Source: M55B112 sp964539395 (GTDB taxonomy: Bacteria > Bacteroidota > Bacteroidia > Bacteroidales > GCA-2748055). Taken from it: a DNA stretch of 64,000 bases. Of the stretch, positions 7,296 to 16,494 are shown in pieces. Location of the stretch: assembly GCA_964539395.1 (NCBI GenBank), contig CAZIIU010000019.1, positions 3,642 to 67,641 on the forward strand, written 5' to 3'. Numbering within the stretch: the first letter of the stretch is position 1; every line of letters starts with the position of its first letter. The translations under genes were made by a program, and so were the position numbers. Below the pieces are notes generated by a model. The model ran no database searches. It worked only from the letters and a program-made list of their open reading frames with translations, and had not been told where the DNA came from.

Positions 7296-10043
7296 TCATC
7301 CTTTAAACTCAAATCCAACCTTGGCCTGCAGGTCGGAGATCTGTGAGAAGGTCTTTTTCAACATCGATGCCTCCATTCGGGAGAGTCTGTTCAAGTCGAT
7401 CATATTTCCCGGCTCCTCGTTCTGTGAGATGCTTTCCACCTGGAATTTCAGCCGCAACCGCATCATCAGCTCATATGCCTGCACCAGCTCCTCGTAACTG
7501 TTGCTGTCAATACGCTTCCGCTCCGCCAATGCATGCAGCCGCTCAATGCTGTTGGTCGCCCCGAGGTTTTCCCTGATCGCGTAGAGCCTGATAAAGGCAA
7601 GCACCGGCATCATCGCCTTCTTGATATCCAACTCCAGTGCATCGCCCCCTGATTCGCGACCGACGATCCTGCCGAAAATATTCATCGGCGGCTTGAACTT
7701 CAGCACCGACTGTGCCATGTGGTAGAAAAATACCGGTTTATTCGCCGAGACTTTGTGTACATGGTCGCGCAACTGCTGCACCAGCTGCTGGTCGCCATGG
7801 ATGTACCGGAAATCGAAAAATATAGCTGCTTCAAGAATATCCTGCGGATTGCTGTTGTTGATCCACCCGGTGAAATGCTGTTTCCACCGCTCAAGCGGCT
7901 GTGTCCATTTCGGGTTCTTCGCCATCACCTCCCCCTTACAATACTGATAACCGATGGTATGCAAATAACCGTTCACCCGCTCCCCCAACTCCAGGAAGTA
8001 GGACCGGATCTCGTCGCCCATCCCGCTACCCGCCTTACCATCCTTCTCTCGGCCCATCTCATTTCCCGCCTCACCTGTCGCTTTATCTGTAATGTCATCT
8101 GACCCTTCATCTAACCCTTCGCCTATCCCTTGGTCTGACCCTTCATCTGACCCTTCATCTGACCCTACTCCTGTCCCTTGGCCTGACCCTTCACCTGACC
8201 TTTCACCGGCATCTTCACCCATCCCCTTCCCGGTCAACACACCTATACCACTACCTGCAACCGCAATGCCCCCATTGGCATCCTCATACACAATCGCGTT
8301 GTCCTGGTCGGTGGCCAGGGTCTGCTCCCCGCGCCCCTCACTCCCCATCACCATAAAGGCAAACCTGCAGGGCGCCAGTCCCAACTCCTCGATAGCAAAC
8401 CCCACCACCCGCTTGTGCATGGCATCAGCCACCGATGTGATGATCCTGTTGATACTTACGGTCCTGTCGCCACTCTCCAGCAGTGCCTTCACCAGCACCG
8501 GCACCCGTTTGTAAATCTGCGCCAGTTGGTTTACATCCTCGGCGATCTCAATCTCTCGTATCAAAAAACTTATGGTATTCTGGTGCATCTCCAGGATGTT
8601 CTCATATCCGATCACCCCGCTGATGTTACCTTTCACATCAAGGGTCGCCAGGTGAGAAACCCCCCTGCTCTTCAATGCAAGCAGCACCTCATACAACAAC
8701 ACCTTTTCAGAAATTGTCTCCACCGGTGATGACATCACCTCCATCACAGGACGCGACAGATCAATACCAGCCGCCACCACACGCTTTTTCAGATCGTTGC
8801 TGTTCACCACCCCGATGACCGACTCATCTTGGGTAATAAAAATAATGTTGCGCTTCCTGCGGGTCATCAATCGCGCCGCATCACTGATTGTAGTGGTTGT
8901 CGGACACTGCAACAGTTTACTCACCAGCGGACCGATCGGCTGGTTCATCAGCAGCAGCGAGGTCTGCAGCTCCTCTGAAAGCCGCTTCGTATCACGCTCC
9001 AACTGCCGCTGTGTGCTCACCTCCTTCACAACGATGATGTACCCGCTCTCCTCCGCGTACGAGACCTGCGACGCTGACAATACCACCTCCTTATCGATTC
9101 CGTCCCTGCAATTCAGTATGGTCTCATACGACACCGACTGCCGTGGATCCCTGAACAGGTCGACCATTTTCCCCCACTGCAGGTTGAAAAGTTGCTCAAA
9201 CCGCATGTTACGTACTTCCGCAGGATCAAACCCGCTAAGCCTGCTGAACTTGACGTTGGAGAAGATGATCTCCTCCTTCAGGATCATCAACGTTCCCTCG
9301 GTCGACGCCTCGACGAGCGATTTGTATTTTTGTCGCGACAACCGTAGTTTCTGCTCTGCACTGCTCCGCCGCCGCTCAATGGTGAGACTCTGACGAATTA
9401 TAAAGGCAAGTATCGCGCTGATCATCAAGGCAAAAACCAGGGTGATTCGCAGCAGCCTGTTGGTCAGTGCCCTGATCTCCATCCGCACATCCTCCAGGTA
9501 GATACCTGTACCGACGATCCATCCCCACGGTTCAAACCCCTTCACATACGACAATTTCGGCACGATGCGTGTCGAATCATCCTTCCATTGCCACATGTAG
9601 TCGATGTACCCCTCACCCCCGGTTGCTACTGTCTCTACCGCCTCCACGAAGAGCCGTTTCCCGTCAGGATCCTGGTAATCAGTTAAATCCGCTCCGTTAA
9701 GCTCCGGTCTGTATGGATGAAGGATCATTACCGGACGTTCATCGATGATCCAGAAATAGTCCTTGTACTCCTCCCCGTACCGCACCTTTCCGATCCGTTC
9801 CACAGCCAGCATCTTTGCACTGTCAACTGGCATGCGATCGCCCGCTACCTCCTGGTGATACTCATCCAGCAGGCTCCACGCGGTGTTGGTGAGCTCGGAT
9901 ATCATCTCCTTCTTCCCCTCCATAATGCTCCGCTCGAAAGCCGGTATGATCGCCGCGAAAATAAGCACGACGAAAAAGAGGACCGCCAGGATTGACGGGA
10001 ACACGATCGAGACAAAAAACCTGTTCAGGTTGTTCTCAGCCAT
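7296..10043 (-). CDS. Cache-PAS-CBS-DUF294 nucleotidyltransferase-like sensor protein
   Basis: Large membrane-anchored signalling protein of about 915 residues. Order: N-terminal membrane segment (FFVSIVFPSILAVLFFVVLI), periplasmic single-Cache domain (about 30-180, with DYFWIIDERPVMILHPYRPEL and GWIVGTGIYLEDV), a second membrane segment (ITLVFALMISAILAFII), PAS domain, two CBS repeats (TTTISDAARLMTRRKR onward), then a DUF294 putative nucleotidyltransferase (GSEGRGEQTLATDQDNAI, the GS...DxD motif) and its C-terminal helical domain. The nucleotidyltransferase domain is split by a low-complexity Gly/Glu/Asp/Ser insertion of about 75 residues right after DQDNAIVYED; the fold then resumes at RSYFLELGERVNGYLHTIGY. 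I chose the Met at 10043 (MAENNLNRFF) because it puts the signal anchor at the N-terminus and leaves 16 bases after the phosphoesterase stop. Enzymatic output is unknown. Confidence 0.82.
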   Translation of the reverse strand: MAENNLNRFFVSIVFPSILAVLFFVVLIFAAIIPAFERSIMEGKKEMISELTNTAWSLLDEYHQEVAGDRMPVDSAKMLAVERIGKVRYGEEYKDYFWIIDERPVMILHPYRPELNGADLTDYQDPDGKRLFVEAVETVATGGEGYIDYMWQWKDDSTRIVPKLSYVKGFEPWGWIVGTGIYLEDVRMEIRALTNRLLRITLVFALMISAILAFIIRQSLTIERRRSSAEQKLRLSRQKYKSLVEASTEGTLMILKEEIIFSNVKFSRLSGFDPAEVRNMRFEQLFNLQWGKMVDLFRDPRQSVSYETILNCRDGIDKEVVLSASQVSYAEESGYIIVVKEVSTQRQLERDTKRLSEELQTSLLLMNQPIGPLVSKLLQCPTTTTISDAARLMTRRKRNIIFITQDESVIGVVNSNDLKKRVVAAGIDLSRPVMEVMSSPVETISEKVLLYEVLLALKSRGVSHLATLDVKGNISGVIGYENILEMHQNTISFLIREIEIAEDVNQLAQIYKRVPVLVKALLESGDRTVSINRIITSVADAMHKRVVGFAIEELGLAPCRFAFMVMGSEGRGEQTLATDQDNAIVYEDANGGIAVAGSGIGVLTGKGMGEDAGERSGEGSGQGTGVGSDEGSDEGSDQGIGEGLDEGSDDITDKATGEAGNEMGREKDGKAGSGMGDEIRSYFLELGERVNGYLHTIGYQYCKGEVMAKNPKWTQPLERWKQHFTGWINNSNPQDILEAAIFFDFRYIHGDQQLVQQLRDHVHKVSANKPVFFYHMAQSVLKFKPPMNIFGRIVGRESGGDALELDIKKAMMPVLAFIRLYAIRENLGATNSIERLHALAERKRIDSNSYEELVQAYELMMRLRLKFQVESISQNEEPGNMIDLNRLSRMEASMLKKTFSQISDLQAKVGFEFKG
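8040..8275. repeat. Low-complexity repeat inside the DUF294 domain
   Basis: A degenerate tandem array with a 12-base period (CCTTCATCTGAC-like on the + strand, best at about 8100-8210). It encodes Gly-rich units such as EGSDEGSDQGIGEG in the minus-strand protein. Length is a multiple of three in effect: the frame is kept and the conserved domain continues on both sides. Confidence 0.75.
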
Positions 10044-10059
10044 GATTTCAATATTCAGT

Positions 10060-10809
10060 TTAACACCGTACCACCCGGAAGAGTAACCTCCCTGCATCAA
10101 ATATACAAAAACCGCTGCGGTTTTTATGCCGTGTTACCGGCGGAATTCCCACGCATACCGGAAAAGAATTCAGCCTGCGATGCCCATACCCGTAATGCCG
10201 AAAGTGCCGGGGGATCGCCATGTAGCAGCCGCGCGTGTGAGCATGACCGGTGAAACTGATGGAGCAGCCGTGCCCGGCCATGAAGTCGAAATGCTGGCTG
10301 AACTCCTGGGGGAGGGTGCGGAAATCTTTAACAAAGCCCGACATGTTGGGCCAGATGTAGTGACTGAAAAGTATGCCCTGCGAAGCGGCATCCTTCATAA
10401 CATGGAATTCGGCAAGGGAGCGGAGGTACTCCAGGTCTTCCGGCGAGTAAAGCGGATCGAGATCGTTCTCCTCGTGTAACCATATCTCATTGTTCGCCAT
10501 GGCTTTGCGCTCGCTGTACTCCTGTTCGTACCAGTCGACCGGGAACTCAAACGCCGGGGAATACTTAGGGACCATACGGGCGGCATGGTAGTCGTGATTG
10601 CCCGGGACAATGATGGCACTGTTTTCCCGCAATAGCGACAGACAGTCGTGGGCGTTGCGACTTTCAATGTACCTGTAGAAAGGAACACTGAAGCCGGAAA
10701 TATCGCCCAGGCATACCAGCCGGTCGTACCCCGCTTTTTCGATCCGGCGGACCACCTTCCGGAGACTTTCTATATCCTCGTGGATATCGGATATGATTGC
10801 TATTCTCAC
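10060..10809 (-). CDS. Calcineurin-like metallophosphoesterase
   Basis: Cytosolic protein of 249 residues. The metallophosphatase motifs are visible: RIAIISDIHED (DxH), LVCLGDISGF (GD), IIVPGNHDYHA (GNHD) and GHGCSISFTGHAHTRG (GHAH). These ligate a dinuclear metal centre in the family. It precedes the Cache-PAS-CBS-DUF294 gene with a gap of 16 bases, so the two are probably co-transcribed, which hints at nucleotide signalling or turnover. The substrate cannot be read from sequence. Length suits the small YfcE/ApaH-like phosphoesterases. Confidence 0.85.
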   Translation of the reverse strand: MRIAIISDIHEDIESLRKVVRRIEKAGYDRLVCLGDISGFSVPFYRYIESRNAHDCLSLLRENSAIIVPGNHDYHAARMVPKYSPAFEFPVDWYEQEYSERKAMANNEIWLHEENDLDPLYSPEDLEYLRSLAEFHVMKDAASQGILFSHYIWPNMSGFVKDFRTLPQEFSQHFDFMAGHGCSISFTGHAHTRGCYMAIPRHFRHYGYGHRRLNSFPVCVGIPPVTRHKNRSGFCIFDAGRLLFRVVRC

Positions 10810-10824
10810 AGGTACAGGGCTTGA

Positions 10825-11091
10825 TTACAGGCTGAAATTACAAAAAATTGCATTCCTCCGGCACGGTTTTACTCCTAAAAAGCTTATGAATGATTTTTTG
10901 AACTTCCCCCGCAAATTCACCGTCACCTTCTGAATTACAAATCCAATCAGATCTTTGGAGAGCCTTTCGAGTATGTCGGGGTAGTTTTCCAGGACCTTCC
11001 TGATAATAGATCTGTCGAAATAAACCGGTTCTCTGAAAGAATCCTCGAACCTCCAGGTGATGATCCCTGGCAATGCCCGAATAGTATTCAC
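10825..11091 (-). CDS. Doubtful small hypothetical protein
   Basis: An 88-residue frame (FDRSIIRKVLENYPDILERLSKDLIGF in two blocks) with protein-like composition but no recognised family. A different minus-strand frame is also open over the same span, and the stretch GAAAGAATC(C/T)TCGAACCTCC occurs twice just upstream (about 11036 and 11111), so this may be a gene remnant. It sits between the FucP-family gene and the phosphoesterase. Confidence 0.25.
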   Translation of the reverse strand: MNTIRALPGIITWRFEDSFREPVYFDRSIIRKVLENYPDILERLSKDLIGFVIQKVTVNLRGKFKKSFISFLGVKPCRRNAIFCNFSL

Positions 11092-11192
11092 TCATTTTTG
11101 CTGGCTCTTTGAAAGAATCTTCGAACCTCCCCTGTTAATTTTCCTAAAGCTGCCAGAAATCTTTCATCATGCCTGAAATTGTTCACCGGATA

Positions 11193-12494
11193 CTATCCAA
11201 CCCTTGGGTGTACTTTTACTGTCCGGTAACCATAGATGGCAATCACCACGAAGCTGATAAATGGCAGGATAAAGGAGAAATTCACTGCGGGAAGCGGTCC
11301 CACCCTGCCCAGGTCGATGATGGCGCCCTGCAGTGGTGGCATGAGGGCTCCCCCGACTATGGCCATGACCAGTCCGGCAGCACCGAGGGTCGCCTCATCG
11401 CCCATGTTTTCGAGAGCGATCCCGTAAATAGTCGGGAACATCAGCGACATGAAGATCGAGACGGCCATCAGCAGGTAGAGCCCGAGCATCCCTTCAATAA
11501 GGATCACCCCGGTGGTGGTGGCCATACCCCCTATGGCAAAGATCATAAGCAGAAGCCGTGCATTCAAAAACTTCATAAGCAAGGTGGCAATAAACCTGCT
11601 GGAGAGGAAAAATATCATGGCAACGATGTTGTAGTTCTGGGCGGTCGCCTTGGGGATACCAAGGTTGTCGGCGTAGTGGATGATAAAGGTCCAGCACATA
11701 ATCTGTGCCCCGACGTAGAAAACCTGGGCGATTACCCCTTCGCGGTAGAGCTTGTTGGCAAGCAGCTTGCCCAGGGTATCTTTGAAACGGATCGAGTGAT
11801 CGGCGTCTGCCCGTTTGGGCATCCGTGCAACGGCAATGATAATGAACATGGTGATCACCACGAATCCCAGGATGATATACGGATCGCGGATCACAGCCAG
11901 ATCGTGGGTGCGGATAACAGCCTTCTCGGCTTCACCCAGGCTTTCGAAAATGATGTTACCGGCAGCATCACGCTTGTCGGAATCGAGTTTTGAAAGTATG
12001 AAATTCGAGGCGACGAACATCCCCAGAAGGGAGCCCATGGGGTTGAACGACTGCGCCAGGTTGAGCCTTCGGGTGGAGGTTTCAGGGGCACCCATCGACA
12101 GGATATACGGATTGGCGGTTGTTTCGAGAAATGCCAGTCCGAAGGTGAGGATGTAGAGCGACACCAGGAAAAACTCGAAAATCTCAAACTGCGCTGCGGG
12201 CCAGAACAGCAGCGCGCCTATGGCGTAAAGAGCGAGTCCCATAAGAATTCCCTTCTTATAGCTGTATCGCTTTACAAAGATCGCCGCCGGAATGGCCATT
12301 GTGGCATACCCGCCGTAAAAGGCAAACTGTACCAGGGCGGCCCTGACATTTGAAATCTCCATCACAGTCTTGAACGCTGCCACCATCGGGTTGGTAATGT
12401 CGTTGGCAAAGCCCCAAAGGGCAAAAAGACTGGTAATTAGAATAAAAGGCAGTACCACCTTCTTCGATACTACAGGTTGTCTGGTCTTGCTCAT
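11193..12494 (-). CDS. FGHS-family MFS sugar transporter (FucP-like)
   Basis: Inner-membrane permease of 433 residues with 12 predicted membrane segments, from the fucose-galactose-hexose symporter family of the MFS. Recognisable parts are FALWGFANDITNPMVAAF in TM1, FLETTANPYILSMG in TM4 and LAQSFNPMGSLLGM. In E. coli FucP the residues Asp46 and Glu135 matter for proton-coupled fucose transport. Here Glu is kept (FLETTANP), but the Asp46 position reads Asn35 in NDITNP, unlike the second permease in this cluster. It may therefore carry another hexose or use different coupling. It lies downstream of the PfkB kinase gene and GH29 fucosidase on the same strand. Confidence 0.85.
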   Translation of the reverse strand: MSKTRQPVVSKKVVLPFILITSLFALWGFANDITNPMVAAFKTVMEISNVRAALVQFAFYGGYATMAIPAAIFVKRYSYKKGILMGLALYAIGALLFWPAAQFEIFEFFLVSLYILTFGLAFLETTANPYILSMGAPETSTRRLNLAQSFNPMGSLLGMFVASNFILSKLDSDKRDAAGNIIFESLGEAEKAVIRTHDLAVIRDPYIILGFVVITMFIIIAVARMPKRADADHSIRFKDTLGKLLANKLYREGVIAQVFYVGAQIMCWTFIIHYADNLGIPKATAQNYNIVAMIFFLSSRFIATLLMKFLNARLLLMIFAIGGMATTTGVILIEGMLGLYLLMAVSIFMSLMFPTIYGIALENMGDEATLGAAGLVMAIVGGALMPPLQGAIIDLGRVGPLPAVNFSFILPFISFVVIAIYGYRTVKVHPRVG

Positions 12495-12726
12495 TATTCG
12501 GCTCTTATTGAAAAATAGATTTGTTATCTGCTATGTTTCCGGGAGTTTTCTCAATCTTAATAACTGCTGCTGCCTGCCTGGCCCAATCCATTGTTACATA
12601 AAAAGTCCTGCACGTATTCCAAATCCGGGTATAAATTAGGGTCATCTGAAATAAAACAGTCAGCCTTTAACAAAATGCAGGATTACAATGATGGCATGCA
12701 TTTAAACTGCTGCAAAAAGGTGTATT

Positions 12727-13827
12727 TCACCGAACCACCCTGGCTGACCCTCCCTTCATCAGCTTCTCCACTTCAGCAAGGCTTGCCATGGAAGTATCTC
12801 CGGGAGTTGTCATTGCAAGGGCACCGTGTGCAGCGCCATACTCAACCGCCTTGTGGGGATCTCCGGTAGTCAGAAAACCGTAAATAAGTCCGGAAGCAAA
12901 GCTGTCACCTCCTCCTACACGGTCGAGGATCTCAATATCTTCACGGTGCCGGGCCTCAAAAAACCTGCCCTGCATATAACAAATTGCACCCCAGGAGTTG
13001 ATACTGGCGGATTTAACCGTACGCAGCGTAGTGGCAATGACCTTAAAATTCGAAAATTTCTGAACTGCTGCCTGTATCATTTTTTTATACCCATCCATAT
13101 TGAGATTGGTCAATTGCTCATCCACCCCTTCAATTTCAAAACCCAGGCTGGCAGTAAAATCCTCCTCATTACCAATCATTACATCAACATACTTTGCAAG
13201 CTTCGTGTTAACCTCCCTGGCCTTTTCGAGTCCTCCGATAGACTTCCAGAGTGACGGCCTGTAATTCAGATCATATGAGATGATGGTCCCATACTTCCTG
13301 GCTGAGATCATCGCCTCCTCCAACACCTCTGCAGTGGTTTCTGAGAGTGCCGCGAAAATTCCCCCCGTATGAAACCACCTTGAACCCAGCTCCCCGAAGA
13401 TAAGATCCCAGTCGATATCGCCGGCCCTGAGCTGTGATGCTGCAGAATTTCCCCGGTCGGATACACCGAGCGCTCCCCTGATACCATAACCACGCTCTGT
13501 AAAGTTCAACCCGTTTCTTACGGTCCGCCCAATGCCATCATAAGGAGCCCATTTGATATGCTGTGTATCCACACCTCCCTGCATAATAAAATCCTCAATC
13601 AGCCTTCCGACATCATTGTCTGCCAAAGCCGTTACAACAGCCGTATTCAGACCAAAACACTTTCTCAGACCCCGGGCCACATTATACTCTCCACCACCCT
13701 CCCAGGCTTTGAATTCCCTGGCCGACCTGATTCTTCCCTCTCCAGGATCCAGTCGCAGCATTATTTCTCCGAGCGACACACATGAATACCTGCAATCTTT
13801 GTCTGATTTTAAAATGAGTTTATCCAT
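12727..13827 (-). CDS. PfkB-family sugar kinase, possible 2-keto-3-deoxygluconate kinase
   Basis: Cytosolic kinase of 366 residues with PfkB/ribokinase signatures: N-terminal VSLGEIMLRLDPG and WEGGGEYNVARGL, and the C-terminal catalytic motif LDRVGGGDSFASGLIYG with Asp as base. It resembles KdgK-type proteins, which phosphorylate 2-keto-3-deoxygluconate, but a fucose-derived keto-deoxy acid is an alternative given the neighbours. It is placed between the GH29 gene (50 bases upstream) and a permease. The initiating ATG lies in the first unit of a 12-base tandem repeat that fills the gap to the fucosidase gene, so translation initiation depends on repeat sequence. Confidence 0.8.
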   Translation of the reverse strand: MDKLILKSDKDCRYSCVSLGEIMLRLDPGEGRIRSAREFKAWEGGGEYNVARGLRKCFGLNTAVVTALADNDVGRLIEDFIMQGGVDTQHIKWAPYDGIGRTVRNGLNFTERGYGIRGALGVSDRGNSAASQLRAGDIDWDLIFGELGSRWFHTGGIFAALSETTAEVLEEAMISARKYGTIISYDLNYRPSLWKSIGGLEKAREVNTKLAKYVDVMIGNEEDFTASLGFEIEGVDEQLTNLNMDGYKKMIQAAVQKFSNFKVIATTLRTVKSASINSWGAICYMQGRFFEARHREDIEILDRVGGGDSFASGLIYGFLTTGDPHKAVEYGAAHGALAMTTPGDTSMASLAEVEKLMKGGSARVVR

Positions 13828-13872
13828 TTTTGAATCTATTTTTGAATCTATTTTTGAATCTATTTTTAATCT
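13827..13872. repeat. 12-bp tandem repeat, 3.8 copies, at the PfkB start
   Basis: Units of TTTTTGAATCTA start at 13827, 13839 and 13851, with a partial fourth at 13863. On the minus strand the repeats read TAGATTCAAAAA and end exactly where the PfkB ATG is formed. They fill nearly all of the 49-base gap between the two genes. Confidence 0.9.
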
Positions 13873-13876
13873 GATA

Positions 13877-15244
13877 TTAATCCCGTTCCAGTACTACAAC
13901 TGCTGCTATTCCGTCAATCACATCCAGAGGCAATTGCAGGCTCAGTGTTCCATCGCTCTTCTGAATGTCGAGCGGCGACTGATTTGCATCCGCAAGCAGC
14001 CATGCCCCCTGAATTCCATCGATCCCTTCAAGGGTAAGCTTACCATCTGCCGGCCAGTCAAATACATGTGCATAAATGCGGTTGCCTTTCACGGTATACC
14101 TGCCCCATGCAGGCTTCTCCACCGGACTTGCTTCCGTTCCGTAGATTGACTCCCCGTTTACTTTCAGCCAGCTACCTATTGCTTTCAGGCGATCAACACT
14201 CGGAATGGGGATCAATCCTTGTGCAGTCGGACCTACGTTCAGCAAAAAGTTTCCTCCTTTTGATGCTATATCTACGAGATTGCGGATCAGGGTCGTGTCT
14301 GATTTCCAGTTCTCGTCAAAATGTTTGTACCCCCAGGTGTCATTCATGGTCATACAGGATTCCCATTTTACATCAGGAATACCCGTAGAGGGAATCTCTT
14401 GCTCCGGTGTGCCGAAATCTCCAGCGAAATCTCCCTCCGCCGTCATCCCCTGATAGCCCTGGCGGCCTTTGTCTACACGGTTGTTGATGATCAGGTCCGG
14501 CTTAATGTTCCTGAGATAATTGTACACATCTTTTGCCATTTCCGTAGTATAATCCGGGATCCATTCTCCATCGAACCACATTACACCGATATCTCCGTAA
14601 CCTGTCAGCAACTCCTTCAACTGCGGCTTCATATACTCCTCCAGGTAACGATCGAACCTGGGATTGGTCTTGTCACTGTCTCTTCGCTGATTGTAATCAG
14701 GTTCAAAAATTGCCTGTGCATCAGGATGGTGCCAGTCCATGATGGAATAATAAAAACACAATTTGATATCCTCCTTTTCACAGGCACTGGCCAGCTCTTT
14801 CAGTATATCCCGTTTAAAAGGGGTGGCATCCATAATGTCCCAGCCGGTAACTTTTGAATCCCACAAGCAGAAGCCATCATGGTGTTTGGAGGTGATCACA
14901 ATATACTTCATTCCGGCATCCTTTGCCAGCTTCACCCACTCTTCGGCGTCAAACTTAACAGGATTGAACTGAGAGGCAAACTGCTCATATTCAGCGATGG
15001 GAATCCGAAGGCTGTTCATGATCCACTCACCAATGCCCTTTACCTTTTCTCCTTTGTATTCACCAGCCGGGATTGCGTACAATCCCCAATGAATAAACAA
15101 CCCGAAGCGGGCCTCCTCCCACCACTCCATACGTGCATCAATCTCTTCACGGGATTCGTTCAGATAGTTTACAGGTGGCTGGTTGCAATTACCAAACAAT
15201 AACAGGCTGAGGGCTGACAGTAAGATTAGTTTAGCTGCTTTCAT
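13877..15244 (-). CDS. GH29 alpha-L-fucosidase lipoprotein
   Basis: Exported glycoside hydrolase of 455 residues that removes terminal alpha-L-fucose from glycans. A signal sequence ends in a lipobox-like FGNC (Cys20). The GH29 catalytic barrel follows: WWEEARFGLFIHWGLYAIPAG, YIVITSKHHDGFCLWDS and WHHPDAQ. The nucleophile Asp225 lies in IGVMWFDGEW. A small C-terminal beta domain starts near GESIYGTEASP. Length and order are typical. It heads a minus-strand unit with the PfkB kinase and perhaps the permease. It should supply fucose from outside or the periplasm to the isomerase pathway encoded a few kilobases away. Confidence 0.93.
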   Translation of the reverse strand: MKAAKLILLSALSLLLFGNCNQPPVNYLNESREEIDARMEWWEEARFGLFIHWGLYAIPAGEYKGEKVKGIGEWIMNSLRIPIAEYEQFASQFNPVKFDAEEWVKLAKDAGMKYIVITSKHHDGFCLWDSKVTGWDIMDATPFKRDILKELASACEKEDIKLCFYYSIMDWHHPDAQAIFEPDYNQRRDSDKTNPRFDRYLEEYMKPQLKELLTGYGDIGVMWFDGEWIPDYTTEMAKDVYNYLRNIKPDLIINNRVDKGRQGYQGMTAEGDFAGDFGTPEQEIPSTGIPDVKWESCMTMNDTWGYKHFDENWKSDTTLIRNLVDIASKGGNFLLNVGPTAQGLIPIPSVDRLKAIGSWLKVNGESIYGTEASPVEKPAWGRYTVKGNRIYAHVFDWPADGKLTLEGIDGIQGAWLLADANQSPLDIQKSDGTLSLQLPLDVIDGIAAVVVLERD

Positions 15245-15497
15245 AGAATTGAGTTTTTTATTCGGTTTATGTCCATTTGTCTTTTCCCCGCTGAGAAATT
15301 TAGCCTCAACTGAGGGGTATACTTCTTACTTTTTGATGGTCGAATGGATTGCACAGCAGGCTGTCTTATTCATTCCGACCAACAAATATATTTCATTTCC
15401 ATTTATTTCCAATAGCGAAAAGTTCTCCAGCCAATCCGGCACAGACTGCATTCTGATTTTCCCTCGGTTGCCCATTTAACACACTATGTCTATTCTT

Positions 15498-16391
15498 TTA
15501 CCCCAGCATAAACTGTTTTCTGTATCGTACCGGTGATATTCCCATCTCCTTCCGGAACATTTTTGAGAAGTAGTACCGGTCGGAATAGCCCGACTCCTCT
15601 GCGATCCGGCTCACATCAGTATCGCTGTGGTAAAGCATGTTGCATGAATTTTCAATCCTGATCTTCGTCAGGTAACGAATTGGTGAGGTTCCCGTCTGTT
15701 CACGAAACAACCGGGCAAATGAGTTCACCGCCATGCCGGTGAGCCCTGCCAACTCCCTGTTCGTCAGCCGCTTTTCAAAGTTCCGGTTCATATACTGTAT
15801 CACCCTTTGCACCCGCGCTTCCGGCTGTTCCGACCGCCAGATTCCTTCAGGCAGCCGCGTTAGCAATGAGGTAATGAGCTTATGCAACAACAGGGTCTCT
15901 TCCAGTGAGAAACTGAGGGATCCCGATTTCAGCTTTCCGACGATCTGAACGATGGTCACCAATTCTGCCTCACCCGCCGTAATCTCATACACACCCGGTG
16001 CCACACTGTCCATCGGATAACCCAGGTTAAAATGGACAAACAAATGCAGCACATGACCGGCCAGCCCAGACCGCTCCTCGATCTCCTGCGACTTAATCCA
16101 TCCCCCCTCCAGACCGTACTCCTCCCCTGCACCTTCCATGTCGGTCGAAAACGGGGTGAATGGTGGGATCAGCAAGATACTCTCCGGTCCGAGCCCGATC
16201 CGCTGCCGGTAGAAAACGGAAGCCCCTTCGTTGAAGTTGTAATATAAACGCCAGAATGGATACGACAACCGCTCGTGCTTCCAACGGCTCAGCCACCAGT
16301 AACGGCAACATTGTATATTTATCCTTATTTTATCAAAATCCTGCGCAACACCCGATGGATCACCTGTTTCTGGTGGATACCTGTATCCCAT
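15498..16391 (-). CDS. AraC-family transcriptional regulator of the fucose cluster
   Basis: A 297-residue one-component regulator. The N-terminal half is a cupin-like ligand domain (about 25-170, e.g. GPESILLIPPFTPFS). The C-terminal pair of helix-turn-helix motifs (about 190-295) includes RLTNRELAGLTGMAVNSFARLF and DVSRIAEESGYSDRYYFSKMFRKEMGISPVRYR. It is divergent from the FGGY kinase gene, sharing a region of about 100 bases, and lies upstream of the fucosidase on its own strand. I infer it activates the fucose genes in response to fucose or fuculose; the effector is not known. Confidence 0.88.
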   Translation of the reverse strand: MGYRYPPETGDPSGVAQDFDKIRINIQCCRYWWLSRWKHERLSYPFWRLYYNFNEGASVFYRQRIGLGPESILLIPPFTPFSTDMEGAGEEYGLEGGWIKSQEIEERSGLAGHVLHLFVHFNLGYPMDSVAPGVYEITAGEAELVTIVQIVGKLKSGSLSFSLEETLLLHKLITSLLTRLPEGIWRSEQPEARVQRVIQYMNRNFEKRLTNRELAGLTGMAVNSFARLFREQTGTSPIRYLTKIRIENSCNMLYHSDTDVSRIAEESGYSDRYYFSKMFRKEMGISPVRYRKQFMLG

Positions 16392-16494
16392 AACCGAATT
16401 ATATGTTTAAATAATATACAAATATATGTATTTTAAACATTTACTTTTACCTTTAACCTCCATAATTTGGCGGACTTGTAACAACAATAATGCA
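16392..16494. promoter_or_regulatory. Divergent promoter region between araC-type and kinase genes
   Basis: AT-rich stretch of 103 bases between the starts of divergent genes, with ATATAC and TATGTATT tracts. It is the obvious place for AraC-family binding half-sites, but no clear repeat pair can be picked by eye. Confidence 0.4.
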
